Assembly: GCA_017937095.1 (NCBI GenBank)
Contig: JAGBEG010000007.1
Location: 186,001 to 250,000 of the forward strand
Source of the DNA: Roseburia sp.
Lineage (GTDB): Bacteria; Bacillota; Clostridia; Lachnospirales; Lachnospiraceae
Direction: 5' to 3'
Length of the DNA stretch: 64,000 bases
Under the pieces are notes generated by a model. It did no database searches, was not told where the DNA came from, and saw nothing but the letters and a program-made list of their open reading frames with translations. Below, in pieces: positions 43,841 through 52,703 of this stretch (positions are counted from its first letter, which is position 1; the number at the start of each line of letters is the position of its first letter). A program made the position numbers and the translations under genes.

Positions 43841-45442
43841 ATGGAAGAGAAAAAGGCGATCAAGGAACAGGAAATCATCGAGGACGTGCTGAAGTCCGAA
43901 CTGGATTTTATCACTTATGTGGATACTGATACCGGAGTATGTCACACAATCATCACCAATGAGGGAACGGATGTTGCACCGCCGCCTTATGGGGATTACG
44001 CGGCAGTAAACGAGGTGTCGATTCCAAAGTATGTGCATCCGGACGATCAGGAGGAGTGCGCAAGGGCGCTTCTGCTGCCGAATATTATAGAGGAGCTTAG
44101 GAGCAAGGATCACATCGTGGTTCCGTACCGGCTGTTATGCGGTTCTTCTTACCGCAGGAAGGAACTTAGTATCTGCTATCACGGAGACGATAAGAAGACG
44201 ATTGTGATGGTGCGGCGTGATGTGACAGACAGCTATGAGGAGGAACAGCGCCAGAATGAGAGGCTTTACTATGCGCTGATGGACGCCAGACATGCCAATC
44301 AGGAGAAGAATGAATTTTTAGAGCGCATGAGCCATGAAATCCGCACGCCGATGAACTCGATTATCGGGCTTTCGTATCTGACGAAGGAGTATGTAGGCCA
44401 TGAGCGGCAGGTGCTTGAGAATCTGGATAAGATCAACAAATCCGCACATTTTCTGCTCTCTTTTATTGACGATATTCTAAATCTGTCTCAGATCGAGAGC
44501 GGCAATGTGGCAATGGTGCAGCAGGATGTGGAACTTGACAGTTTTCTGGCAGACATCACGCGCAGGGCAGAGAAATGGGCGAAGGAGAAGCAGATTACCT
44601 TTGCCGTGGAGAGACGCGGGGACTTTGACAGAGAGTATTGCTTTGATGCGGAGAAGCTTGGAAAAGCGCTGTTTAATATCCTTGAGAATGCAATAAAGTA
44701 CACACAGCAGGAGGGCAGAGTGGATTTTATTGTGGAGCGGCTGCATGACGCGAATGAGGAGGCGACGGTCCGTTTTGAGATTCGGGATAACGGAATCGGC
44801 ATTGAGGAGTCCTTCCTTCCGTATATCTACGATCCGTTCGAGCAGGAGGAAGAGCATGGCACGACGTTAAACGGCGGTACGGGACTCGGGCTTTCGATTG
44901 CGCGCAACATCATAGAGTTTATGGGCGGCAAAATCGATGCGTACAGTGAGAAAGGAAAAGGTTCGACTTTTGTCGTTACGGTGACGCTGCAGAAGGTCGC
45001 GGATTATGAGACAAGCCTGCGCAAGCAGAGCAAGTCGGAGAAGCTGGATTATGATTTTTCCGGGAAACGGGCGCTGCTCGTGGAGGATAACGAGGTCAAT
45101 ATAGAGATTACGAGAAATATTCTGACGCATAAGAATCTTGAGGTCGAGGTCGCAGTCAACGGCGAGGAGGGTGTGAACGCTTTCCTTTCGCATGAACCCG
45201 GGTATTATGACGTCATATTGATGGACATCCGTATGCCGGTCATGGACGGTCTGACAGCGACGAAGCAGATCAGGAGCGCAGAGCGTGCGGACAGCAGGAG
45301 AATACCGATTATTGCCATGACGGCGAATGTGTTTGAGGAGGATGTGCGGAAGTCCTTCGAGGCGGGCATGGATGCGCATTTGAGCAAGCCGGTAGATATT
45401 AAGCAGATGTATTTTGTGCTGGACAGTATGATTTACGGGTGA
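43841..45442 (+). CDS. soluble hybrid histidine kinase (PAS-like, HisKA, HATPase, REC)
   Basis: 533 aa, no membrane helix. ATG 43841 has CAGGAG 7 nt upstream. Residues 1-130 form a PAS-like sensor; HisKA has His165 in RMSHEIRTPMN. The ATPase domain has NILENAIKYT, RDNGIGI and GTGLGLSIARNI. The C-terminal receiver has Asp462 in VILMDIRMPVMDG and ends with HLSKPVD. All catalytic residues are intact. A terminator follows, then a structured repeat, then a related protein with a degenerate kinase core (45863). The two may form a phosphorelay. Signal unknown. Confidence 0.93.
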   Translation: MEEKKAIKEQEIIEDVLKSELDFITYVDTDTGVCHTIITNEGTDVAPPPYGDYAAVNEVSIPKYVHPDDQEECARALLLPNIIEELRSKDHIVVPYRLLCGSSYRRKELSICYHGDDKKTIVMVRRDVTDSYEEEQRQNERLYYALMDARHANQEKNEFLERMSHEIRTPMNSIIGLSYLTKEYVGHERQVLENLDKINKSAHFLLSFIDDILNLSQIESGNVAMVQQDVELDSFLADITRRAEKWAKEKQITFAVERRGDFDREYCFDAEKLGKALFNILENAIKYTQQEGRVDFIVERLHDANEEATVRFEIRDNGIGIEESFLPYIYDPFEQEEEHGTTLNGGTGLGLSIARNIIEFMGGKIDAYSEKGKGSTFVVTVTLQKVADYETSLRKQSKSEKLDYDFSGKRALLVEDNEVNIEITRNILTHKNLEVEVAVNGEEGVNAFLSHEPGYYDVILMDIRMPVMDGLTATKQIRSAERADSRRIPIIAMTANVFEEDVRKSFEAGMDAHLSKPVDIKQMYFVLDSMIYG

Positions 45443-45454
45443 TACCGCAGCACG

Positions 45455-45486
45455 GACGGGATATGGTGTCATATCCCGTCTTTTTT
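45455..45486 (+). terminator. intrinsic terminator after the hybrid kinase
   Basis: Perfect 10-bp stem GACGGGATAT / ATATCCCGTC, 6-nt loop, six Ts. Confidence 0.95.
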
Positions 45487-45487
45487 A

Positions 45488-45687
45488 CTCTATAGGAAAT
45501 ACCGCGTTGCTGTGAAGCGTGAAAGTATTGATTCCTATAGAGCAAAAAGCCCTGCCGGGCAGGATGCGCACCTCGCGGAGATGTAGATAGCCGTAAACGG
45601 CATCGCTCGGGCGCGGCAAAGTGTGCTCCGCATGTAAGTTGAAGCAAATTCGCGAGAGTGTGCGAGGCACACTTTGTTCCTCTATAG
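45488..45687. repeat. structured interspersed repeat element (about 200 bp), MITE/REP-like
   Basis: The 420-nt gap 45443-45862 contains no gene. It holds CTCTATAGGA (45488) inverted as TCCTATAGAG (45533-45542) and again direct as CCTCTATAG (45679). Inside are GCCCTGCCGGGC, the hairpin GCCGT-AA-ACGGC (45590-45601) and CAAAGTGTGC inverted as GCACACTTTG. The 29-bp core at 45588-45616 recurs at 60530-60558 with one mismatch, so this is a dispersed element. It carries no transposase. The remainder, 45690-45862, is AT-rich and includes the upstream region of the next gene. Confidence 0.7.
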
Positions 45688-45862
45688 AAAGCGCTGTCAT
45701 CCCTTAGGACTTTTTGTCGAATGCTGTAGAAGAACAAAGATAAAGGGCGCGCAGGTAAAGGAATCGTAAATTTTTGCGGGGAAAATACAAAGAAATATGA
45801 TATATTTATGAAAAATACGGTTTGAGTGAGAACCTGGCAGAATCGGAAATGGAGTTAAAAGG

Positions 45863-47302
45863 ATGAAGGAAAGAATAATCATGTTGGTGGCGGATGATGT
45901 GGCAGTAAACCGCGCATCCTTTAAGGCGATGTTCTCTCAGGAGTACGAGGTGCTGGAAGCGGAGGATGGAAAGGAAGCCCTGGAGATACTTGAAAGGCAG
46001 AAGGTAGACATCGTGATACTGGATGTGCATATGCCGGTAATGAGCGGGAGCGATGTGTTAGGCAGGATGAAGGCAGACCCGGACCTTCGGGATATCCCCG
46101 TAGTCGTAAAGACCACGATTGACGAGAATATGGAGGTGGAGATGCTTAAGAAGGGGGCGGATGATTTTGTCTTTTCGCCCTGTGAACCGGAGGTTGTCAT
46201 CAATCGTGTAAACAATATCGTGAGGCGCTATGCGGGCGGTAAGAAGCTTTTGGAACGCCGGCTGGAGGAAGAACGGCATCTTAGCACAGTCAGGGAGCAT
46301 TTGATCACGCGTATTGCGCAGGAGGCAAGAGACGATGTGTCCGCGATAGAGGAGCTTTGCGGCAGTGTGGCGGCGGAGGAAAATTCTGAGATTGCAGAGA
46401 TTTTCGAAAAGATTCTGGAGCGAACCGAGCATGTGCGGATGATGACGGCGGGCATTTTAGAGGAGCAGCTTGCAAGGGTGAACGGGAATCCGGACAAGCA
46501 GGACCCCTTCCAGCTTTGCGGAGTCGTTGCGGAGACGACAGGCGAATGCAAGGCTGCCTGCGAGGAGCGCGGCATCCGGCTGCAGGTAAAGGGAGGAGAG
46601 ATTTTCTGTGATCATCTGCTCGGGGACGGAAAGCGCTTAAAGCAGATATGGAGCAGACTTTTGAGTAAAGCTTACGTCAACACGGAGCCGGGAGGCAGCA
46701 TCTGCACGACCTATACCGAGCGTATGGGAGAGGACGGCGGAATTGAACTTGAGATTACGGTTCGGGGAACGATAGACAGCCGGGAAGAATACCCCATCAT
46801 CAAGAGTCTTGTAGAACTGCTGCGGGGTTCTATGGATGTAGTAAGTGAGCACGGCGAACAGATTCTCTGCAAAATTACGCTTCCGTTCGGCGTAGGGAAG
46901 GAAGCGCCTGTCGAGAGGAAGAGCTTTGACTGCCTTAAAACTATTATTCTCGATGATAATGAACTGACGAGGGATTACCATGCTGCGATGCTGGCAAGAC
47001 TTGGGATTTCCAGTGAGATTGTAACGAACAGTGCGGATGCAATACAACTGATTAAGAAAGCGTACCTGCGGGGCAAGAGTTATGACATTTGTTTTGTGAA
47101 CTGGTACATGACGGGCGGAGAGGACACCATCCGGGAAATACGAAGCATCTGTCCGCCGGAGCGGATGCTCATTACCTGTTCCACCAGCGATAAGGAGCAG
47201 GATGAGGAGCGGATGCGTCTTGCGGGTGTGGATTATGTGATGGAGCGCCCGGTCTACCATGCGGCGATGTATCATTTCCTGACGGGAGTATGCGGGAAAT
47301 AA
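45863..47302 (+). CDS. two-receiver protein with degenerate histidine-kinase core
   Basis: 479 aa. REC1 (1-125) has Asp54 in IVILDVHMPVMSG and lysine/acidic residues for phosphorylation. The middle region (about 135-345) has the layout of HisKA plus HATPase, but the H-box His is absent (LITRIAQEARDDVSAIEEL) and no clear N, G1 or G2 box is seen. REC2 (about 350-479) keeps the acidic pair (IILDDNE) but has Asn413 in place of the acceptor Asp (CFVNWYMTGG). It thus appears to be a phospho-sensing scaffold rather than a kinase, perhaps receiving phosphate at Asp54 from the hybrid kinase upstream. Confidence 0.82.
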   Translation: MKERIIMLVADDVAVNRASFKAMFSQEYEVLEAEDGKEALEILERQKVDIVILDVHMPVMSGSDVLGRMKADPDLRDIPVVVKTTIDENMEVEMLKKGADDFVFSPCEPEVVINRVNNIVRRYAGGKKLLERRLEEERHLSTVREHLITRIAQEARDDVSAIEELCGSVAAEENSEIAEIFEKILERTEHVRMMTAGILEEQLARVNGNPDKQDPFQLCGVVAETTGECKAACEERGIRLQVKGGEIFCDHLLGDGKRLKQIWSRLLSKAYVNTEPGGSICTTYTERMGEDGGIELEITVRGTIDSREEYPIIKSLVELLRGSMDVVSEHGEQILCKITLPFGVGKEAPVERKSFDCLKTIILDDNELTRDYHAAMLARLGISSEIVTNSADAIQLIKKAYLRGKSYDICFVNWYMTGGEDTIREIRSICPPERMLITCSTSDKEQDEERMRLAGVDYVMERPVYHAAMYHFLTGVCGK

Positions 47303-47370
47303 ACGTGTATAAAATAGATGGCTGATGTCAACACTAGGATTGGTAAATCAATCAGATATGGAGGTGTGAT

Positions 47371-47556
47371 ATGAGTCAGATTTCAGAGAAGGAATTGTCA
47401 GCTTTAAACGACCTGCTGACCGAGGAAGAACTGTTGATCAAGAAGTTCAAGATGCTTGCAGAGCACACAGAGGATCAGGAAATCAGCGCGAAATTCACGG
47501 AGATTTCCAATCAGCATCAGGGACATTTTAACGCGCTGTACGCGCAGCTTGGTTAA
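47371..47556 (+). CDS. small helical protein, ferritin-like/coat-associated
   Basis: 61 aa, two amphipathic helices (LSALNDLLTEEELLIKKFKMLAEHTED, then KFTEISNQHQGHFNALYAQL) reminiscent of the four-helix half-bundle of CotF-type proteins. ATG 47371 with GGAGGTG. 21 nt before the CotF-like gene, so probably a pair. Function presumed in the spore coat. Confidence 0.65.
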   Translation: MSQISEKELSALNDLLTEEELLIKKFKMLAEHTEDQEISAKFTEISNQHQGHFNALYAQLG

Positions 47557-47577
47557 GGAACCGGACAGGAGGACGTA

Positions 47578-47850
47578 ATGACAGAGCAGATTTATACAGA
47601 CAAAGAGATTTTAGCGGACGCGCTGACCGCAGAAAAAACGGCGACGAACAACTACAATACATTTGCAAATGAGTGTGTGCATGACGGCGTGAGAGACGCC
47701 ATTCTTCACTGCCTTGAGCAGGAACATGCCATTCAGGAGAATGTATTCAACATGATGCATCAGAGAGGGTATTACCCGACACCGGATGCAGAGGCGAACA
47801 AGGTGCAGAGCGCAAAGCAGAAGTTTGCGCAGTGTGTAAAAAGCGTATAG
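47578..47850 (+). CDS. CotF-family spore coat protein
   Basis: 90 aa. The helical bundle sequence (YTDKEILADALTAEKTATNNYNTFANEC, LEQEHAIQENVFNMMHQRGYYP) is typical of Coat F proteins. ATG 47578 with GGAGG. It indicates a spore-forming host; expression is expected in the mother cell, but no sigma-E/K promoter can be assigned with certainty. Confidence 0.85.
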   Translation: MTEQIYTDKEILADALTAEKTATNNYNTFANECVHDGVRDAILHCLEQEHAIQENVFNMMHQRGYYPTPDAEANKVQSAKQKFAQCVKSV

Positions 47851-47863
47851 TGTGAGCTAAGAG

Positions 47864-47895
47864 AAAGGGGCTGTCGCAGGACGGCCTCTTTTTTT
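47864..47895 (+). terminator. intrinsic terminator after the coat genes
   Basis: AAAGGGGCTGTC / GACGGCCTCTTT stem (two G-U pairs) with 4-nt loop and T-run. Confidence 0.85.
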
Positions 47896-47966
47896 GAATG
47901 TTGAGAAAGCAGATGATTGTGTTATAATGAAACGATAAAGCGAATGGAAAGCGAGCGTGCGGGCAG

Positions 47967-48884
47967 ATGGATATCAGGCAGTTACAGTATTTTGTAAAGA
48001 TTGTGGAATATGAGAATATGAGCAGGGCATCGGAGGAGCTTCTGGTAGCGCAGCCGGCGCTTAGCAGAATGATAAAGAATATGGAAGAGCGACTGCAGAC
48101 GAAGCTTTTTGAGCGGAACGGAAAGAAAATCAAACTCAGCAGGAGCGGGGAGATCTTCTATTCCCATGCGGTCGTAATTCTGGCGGAATTTGAGGCGGCG
48201 CAAAAGGAGATCGACGAGCTCAACAACCGGGAAAAAAATGACGTTGTCGTCGTGATGAGGACAGCAATCGGTCTGCTCCCGATGCTGTTAAAGGCGTTTC
48301 ACCAGAGATTCCCAGAGATCAATGTCACTGTGCTGCGGGAAGCGGATGAGAAGAGGGAAAATCAGAACATTGATTTTATTATTGAACAGGACTTTTCCGA
48401 TATGCCGAAAAAGGATAAGATCGTACTCATGCACGACGACTGTAGAATCATGATTTCCCAGAAACATCCGCTTGCGGCAAAACAGGGGCTTTCGCTCGGC
48501 GATCTGCGCGAAGAGAAATTTTACGTCTTAAACGACAGCCCGAGCCTGCACCAGATCACAGAAAAGGCGTGTCTGGACGCCGGATTTTCGCCGGACATCT
48601 ATGAGGAGTGCAACAGCAGGGAGACGATACTCTCCTTCGTGGAAGCGGGGCTTGGCGTCGCTATGATTCCTTATAAGACATGGTTTTGCTGCTGGCATCC
48701 CGAGCTGATCGCCATAGACTATGATTTGAGTAAATACAAGCGGATCATCAGCCTTTATGAGATTTCGGGAAGCCGGAATAAGAAGGTGCGGGCGTTCGAG
48801 GAATTTTGTATGGAATTTTTCGGTCAGGTGGATTGCGCAGAGGGAAATGTTGAGCTTTTGAAAAAGCATTTTGAAGTTTTATAA
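47967..48884 (+). CDS. LysR-family transcriptional regulator
   Basis: 305 aa. N-terminal winged helix (MDIRQLQYFVKIVEYENMSRASEELLVAQPALSRMIKNMEE) and a substrate-binding co-inducer domain from about residue 90. Its stop codon lies inside a half-site of the palindrome found at 48893-48912, immediately upstream of the promoter for the cytidylate-kinase-like gene. It is a good candidate for the regulator of the amidohydrolase/archerase region; the effector would be the compound imported by that region. Confidence 0.92.
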   Translation: MDIRQLQYFVKIVEYENMSRASEELLVAQPALSRMIKNMEERLQTKLFERNGKKIKLSRSGEIFYSHAVVILAEFEAAQKEIDELNNREKNDVVVVMRTAIGLLPMLLKAFHQRFPEINVTVLREADEKRENQNIDFIIEQDFSDMPKKDKIVLMHDDCRIMISQKHPLAAKQGLSLGDLREEKFYVLNDSPSLHQITEKACLDAGFSPDIYEECNSRETILSFVEAGLGVAMIPYKTWFCCWHPELIAIDYDLSKYKRIISLYEISGSRNKKVRAFEEFCMEFFGQVDCAEGNVELLKKHFEVL

Positions 48885-48892
48885 CAAAAGTC

Positions 48893-48912
48893 TTATAACA
48901 CAAATGTTATAA
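48893..48912. promoter_or_regulatory. 8-4-8 palindromic operator, copy 1
   Basis: TTATAACA-CAAA-TGTTATAA, a perfect inverted repeat. An extra half-site TTATAACA lies 14 bp upstream (48879-48886), overlapping the LysR stop codon. The same 8-4-8 arms recur at 63447-63466. The arms end 18 nt before the -35 box, a normal place for activator binding. Confidence 0.75.
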
Positions 48913-48930
48913 GAAAAAGTAAACTTGATA

Positions 48931-48960
48931 TTGGAAAAATGAAAATCGATTTCATATAAT
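48931..48960 (+). promoter_or_regulatory. promoter of the cytidylate-kinase-like/LysR operon
   Basis: TTGGAA (48931-48936), 18-bp spacer, TATAAT (48955-48960). It is identical in boxes and spacing to the promoter at 63486-63515. Confidence 0.75.
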
Positions 48961-48980
48961 ACAACTATTAAGAAGTTGCG

Positions 48981-49017
48981 AAGGGGCTAAGAGGTGTAAA
49001 CCTGCTTGCCCCTTTTG
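48981..49017 (+). terminator. leader hairpin/attenuator
   Basis: AAGGGGC (48981-48987) pairs with GCCCCTT (49008-49014), enclosing AAG/CTT and AGGT/ACCT; four Ts follow. It lies between the promoter at 48931 and the start at 49056, so transcripts from that promoter must pass it. Confidence 0.7.
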
Positions 49018-49055
49018 CGTTTCTTCTGACAATTTACGTTATGAGGAGGGATAGC

Positions 49056-49670
49056 ATGGAAAAGAGACCATATTTTATTACAATCGCCAGACAGTTCGGC
49101 AGTCTCGGAAGACCGATCGCCAAGGAATTGTCCGAATTGCTTGGGATAGAATATTACGACAGGGATATTCTTGAGCTGGCATGCAGGGAACTTGGGAAAC
49201 CGATCGACGAGATAGAAAAATATGATGAGACAGTCGGGAATAACAAGTTCATGCAGATGATGTATCCGCTTGGAATGGGAGACAGCGACATGCACACAAG
49301 GCTGTTTCAGATGCAGCAGAGCCTGATCCGCGACATTGCAAATAAGGAGCAGTCCTGTATCTTCGTCGGGCGGTGCGCAGACTATGTCTTAAAGGATAAC
49401 CGCCGCTGTATCAATGTTTTTATTTTTGCGCCGTATGAAGACCGTTTAAGGAACAGTATCGACGTGCTCGGGCTTTCGCGGGATGAGGCGAAGAAGATGA
49501 TTAAGGAGGTCGATAAGGCGAGGGAGCTGTATCACCGCACTTATGTGAAATCTTCGCTGGAAAGCATTGACGACAAGAGTATTCTCATCAATTCGAGCGA
49601 ACTGGGAGTGGCGGGAACCGCCCAGTTGCTTGCAGAGATGGTAAGACTAAAGTTTCAGCTTGCGGATTAA
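49056..49670 (+). CDS. cytidylate kinase-like family protein
   Basis: 204 aa. ATG 49056 has GAGGAGGG upstream; the ATG at 49041 overlaps that site. The opening ITIARQFGSLGRPIAKELSELLGIEYYDRDIL matches the cytidylate-kinase-like family (PF13189), in which GSGGR is the usual loop; here it is GSLGR. FVGRCADYVLKDN and the Arg-rich LID-like segment are typical. In many Firmicutes such genes are regulator-linked rather than part of nucleotide synthesis. Placed in an operon with the LysR gene 24 nt downstream; the role there is unknown. Confidence 0.85.
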   Translation: MEKRPYFITIARQFGSLGRPIAKELSELLGIEYYDRDILELACRELGKPIDEIEKYDETVGNNKFMQMMYPLGMGDSDMHTRLFQMQQSLIRDIANKEQSCIFVGRCADYVLKDNRRCINVFIFAPYEDRLRNSIDVLGLSRDEAKKMIKEVDKARELYHRTYVKSSLESIDDKSILINSSELGVAGTAQLLAEMVRLKFQLAD

Positions 49671-49693
49671 GAGAAGCTGTTGGGGAATTGCAT

Positions 49694-50557
49694 ATGGAAT
49701 TATCTCAGATAAGAAGTTTTAAAAAGGTTGCGGAGCTGCAGCATATTACAAGGGCGGCAGACGCGCTTTCGGTGACGCAGCCAACGCTCACCAAGACGAT
49801 CCGCCGGATGGAGCAGGAACTGGAAGTACCGCTGCTGCGTCACGTCGGGAGAAATATTGAACTGAGCCAATACGGGGAGATTGTCTATAAGTATTCGAGG
49901 ATTGCGGTCAATGCGCTCGACGATATGCAAAATGAAATCAATGAACTGAAAAATGTTAAGGAGCACAGACTGACCGTTGCAATGAACGGAATTATCTCGG
50001 TAGTTCCATATGTTGTATGTGATTTTATCAAGAGCCGTCCGGACATTCAGGTGGATATCATCCGGGGAGAAAAGCGCGTATATGATATCAATATTTTTTC
50101 CAGTGATTCCGCAGATGAGGAAGGAATGCGCCTGATGGAAGAAAAGTGCATGATCTGCATGTCGGAGCAAAATCCTTTAGCGGCAAAGGATATCCTCTCG
50201 ATTGCGGATGTGGAGCAGCAGGAATTTATAGTGACCGGGCTTAGGCGTGCCATGTATGTGATTTTGGATCATTTCTGCCGGGAGAACGGATTCGTTCCCA
50301 ACATTAAGATTGAGTGCGACAGCGTGGAGGGGCTTCTGGCAATGATCGAGGCGGATGTAGGGATTTCGCTTGTACCGATGAAGACATGGAACTTTGCCAA
50401 ATTTCCCGGTCTGGTATTTCGGGAAGTGCAGGGAAAACAGATTTCAAGATACATGTATGCCAAGGTGAGGGAAGGCAGCTATGAGACGTATGCAATCCGA
50501 CAGTTTATGGATTATCTGAAGAAGAATTTCGACGCGATATTAGCTCAAAAAGTATAG
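49694..50557 (+). CDS. LysR-family transcriptional regulator
   Basis: 287 aa. ATG 49694 has TGGGGA about 8 nt upstream; a TTG two codons earlier is possible. Winged helix MELSQIRSFKKVAELQHITRAADALSVTQPTLTKTIRRMEQELEV, then the effector domain. Cotranscribed with the cytidylate-kinase-like gene and directly before the SsuABC-type operon. An imperfect inverted repeat at 50590-50616 may be its own operator. It probably controls uptake and breakdown of the imported compound. Confidence 0.93.
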   Translation: MELSQIRSFKKVAELQHITRAADALSVTQPTLTKTIRRMEQELEVPLLRHVGRNIELSQYGEIVYKYSRIAVNALDDMQNEINELKNVKEHRLTVAMNGIISVVPYVVCDFIKSRPDIQVDIIRGEKRVYDINIFSSDSADEEGMRLMEEKCMICMSEQNPLAAKDILSIADVEQQEFIVTGLRRAMYVILDHFCRENGFVPNIKIECDSVEGLLAMIEADVGISLVPMKTWNFAKFPGLVFREVQGKQISRYMYAKVREGSYETYAIRQFMDYLKKNFDAILAQKV

Positions 50558-50589
50558 AAGAAAAGCAATGAATCAGGGCTTAAAAACCA

Positions 50590-50616
50590 TTAGTCACACA
50601 GAAAATCATGTGCTAA
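50590..50616. promoter_or_regulatory. imperfect inverted repeat upstream of the binding-protein operon
   Basis: TTAGTCACA (50590-50598) and TGTGCTAA (50609-50616) are complementary apart from one inserted T. It lies where a LysR regulator would bind, but no clear -35/-10 pair follows. Confidence 0.4.
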
Positions 50617-50630
50617 CATAAGGCAATCAG

Positions 50631-50668
50631 AAGGGCGAAGGTGCCAATAGGGGCATCCTCGCCCTTTT
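50631..50668 (+). terminator. leader hairpin/terminator before the SsuA-like gene
   Basis: AAGGGCGA...GTGCC and GGGCA...TCGCCCTT form a long stem with 5-nt loop and Ts. It may end the LysR transcript or act as an attenuator for the operon starting at 50712, of which it is only 44 nt upstream. Confidence 0.75.
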
Positions 50669-50711
50669 ACTGTAACAAGTAACAGTTTAAAAACAAAAGG
50701 AGGATTCTATT

Positions 50712-51797
50712 ATGAAAAAAAGAACATTTGCCGCATTATTGATACTTGCATTGGCAGCCGCATCGTTCACAGGATGCGGAGAGAAAGAGGAGGGCGCAGC
50801 GGCTCCCGCAGGCAGCGCAGCAGAAAAAGAAAGCGAAACGGCGGCTGCAGAGACGACAGAAGCGGCGGCAGCGGATGCTTTAGCTATTGAATTGAACAAA
50901 GACGGGCTGGATACGGCGACGAAGGTCACGATCGGATATAATTCCACGACATGGATGTGGGCGGTCGATCAGGAAATGCACTTCTTCGAGGATGAATTTG
51001 CAAAATACGGAATCGAAGTGGAATGGCAGCTTTTCGATTCCGGCGCAGCGGAGAAAGAGGCAATGGCGACAAACAATCTGGACTTCGGAACATCGGGAAT
51101 CGTGCCTGTCGTTACGATTGGAGCGTCGGATCTTCCGGTGAAGGTGCTCGCAAAGTACAATCTCGATCCTGCCTATATTGATATTCTTGTTCCGGCGGGA
51201 AGTGACATTAAGGAAGTGGCGGACTTAAAGGGAAAAACAATTGCCTGTCCGATCGGTACGGCGGAGTATGGCTTCCTTCTGATCGCATTGCAGAACGTAG
51301 GGCTTACGGCGGAGGACGTCGAGATCGTGAATATGGCAAAGACCGAGCATGTGACGGCGCTCTCGCAGAACAGCATCGAAGCGACCTGTACGAGCGGTCC
51401 TCACAACCTCACCGCCATCAATGACGGAATTGCAACATCGATTTTAAATTCGGAGGGCGTATTTAACAACACGGCATATATCATCGCGTCAGAAGAATTT
51501 GTAGAGAACAATCCGACCATCGCAGCGATTTTCTTAAAGGCATGGACAGCCGAGATGGATTATATCAATCAGGACATGGAGGCGGCGCTTGATATCGTAG
51601 TGGAGTATACAGGCGCGGAGCGCGAGAGTCTGGTATATGGTCTGAGCGCGGAATATGACACTGAGGTCACCGATTTTGACAAACAGTCTCTGGAAGACAT
51701 TATGAATATGTTTTATGAGACAGGTCAGATCGAGAATACGTTCGATACAGATTCCATTTATGATTTCTCCTATCTTGAGAGAGCGAATGAACTGTAG
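50712..51797 (+). CDS. SsuA/TauA/NitT-family ABC substrate-binding lipoprotein
   Basis: 361 aa. AAAGGAGG before ATG 50712. Lipoprotein signal with Cys22 in FTGC, an Ala/Glu/Thr-rich linker to about 60, then a NMT1/SsuA-like fold (VTIGYNSTTWMWAVDQEMHFFEDEFAKYGIEVEW, GTSGIVPVVTIGASDLPVKVLAKY). This family takes up taurine, sulfonates, nitrate, pyrimidine precursors and other small anionic or heterocyclic solutes. First gene of the long catabolic operon. The solute is unknown. Confidence 0.93.
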   Translation: MKKRTFAALLILALAAASFTGCGEKEEGAAAPAGSAAEKESETAAAETTEAAAADALAIELNKDGLDTATKVTIGYNSTTWMWAVDQEMHFFEDEFAKYGIEVEWQLFDSGAAEKEAMATNNLDFGTSGIVPVVTIGASDLPVKVLAKYNLDPAYIDILVPAGSDIKEVADLKGKTIACPIGTAEYGFLLIALQNVGLTAEDVEIVNMAKTEHVTALSQNSIEATCTSGPHNLTAINDGIATSILNSEGVFNNTAYIIASEEFVENNPTIAAIFLKAWTAEMDYINQDMEAALDIVVEYTGAERESLVYGLSAEYDTEVTDFDKQSLEDIMNMFYETGQIENTFDTDSIYDFSYLERANEL

Positions 51798-51821
51798 GAA
51801 GCGAAGCAGTAGTAATTGCGG

Positions 51822-51849
51822 GAAGAAGTATGAATCATACTTCTTTCCT
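51822..51849 (+). terminator. intercistronic hairpin between binding protein and permease
   Basis: GGAAGAAGTATGA / TCATACTTCTTTCC stem with 1-nt loop centre and no long T-run. It probably allows partial readthrough or protects the 3' end, giving more binding protein than membrane subunits. Confidence 0.6.
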
Positions 51850-51921
51850 TTACAGGAAAACATAGATTAAATCCTATTATTATTAAAAAAGCATGGTCTG
51901 TCAGCAGGGAGAGGATGCAAA

Positions 51922-52698
51922 ATGAAGAGAAAAAAGAGATTAAGCGATTATTGGTGGGTATGTCTTTGGGTACCCTGTCTGTTTATTCTGTTCTGGCAAT
52001 ACGCGGGAAGCGCCGGAGCATTTAATACGAGAGTTCTGCCAACACCGGGAATTATCTTTGATTCGTTTGTAAAACTGATTCAGGATGGCGTGCTCCAGAA
52101 GCATATTGCAATCAGTTTGCAGCGCGTTATTCAGGGCTACATATACGGTTCCCTCGCGGGTATTTTGGTTGGCGCGCTGATGGGCGTGTCGCCGCTTATT
52201 CACCGTTCCTTATCGTTTTTTACCGGTATTTTACGGCCGATTCCGATTATCGCATGGTTCCCGGTGACGATCATGCTGTTCGGTATTGACGAGACATCGA
52301 AGATTCTGATTATTGCAATCGGAGCGTTCTGGCCGGTGCTTATCAATGTCATCGACGGAATCCATAACGTAGATAAAAAGTATATCGAGGTGGCGGAGGT
52401 ATTTATGAAACCGAAGCACACCATCCTTGGGAAAATTATCTTCCCGGGGGCGGCGGTTTCGATTTTCACCGGGTTAAAGGTCGGAATCGGAAATGCGTGG
52501 GTCAGCGTAATCAGCGCGGAGCTGCTTGCGTCAAGCTCCGGTCTTGGCTATCTGATTTCGTCTTCGCGCGAGCTGGCAAAGCCGGGAAGCATGATGGTCG
52601 GCGTGTTCATCATCGGTATTATCGGATGGGCGATCAATACGCTGTTAGAGTTTTTGATGAAATTCATTCTTCCGTGGAATGTGAACGATAAGAGGTGA
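51922..52698 (+). CDS. SsuC/TauC-family ABC transporter permease
   Basis: 258 aa, six predicted membrane helices. The EAA-type loop (YIEVAEVFMKPKHTILGKIIFPGAAVSIF) and GLKVGIGNAWVSVISAELL are typical of the sulfonate/nitrate/taurine branch. Start ATG 51922, AGAGAGG-type site upstream. Works with the 50712 receptor and the 52704 ATPase. Confidence 0.94.
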   Translation: MKRKKRLSDYWWVCLWVPCLFILFWQYAGSAGAFNTRVLPTPGIIFDSFVKLIQDGVLQKHIAISLQRVIQGYIYGSLAGILVGALMGVSPLIHRSLSFFTGILRPIPIIAWFPVTIMLFGIDETSKILIIAIGAFWPVLINVIDGIHNVDKKYIEVAEVFMKPKHTILGKIIFPGAAVSIFTGLKVGIGNAWVSVISAELLASSSGLGYLISSSRELAKPGSMMVGVFIIGIIGWAINTLLEFLMKFILPWNVNDKR

Positions 52699-52703
52699 CG
52701 AAG

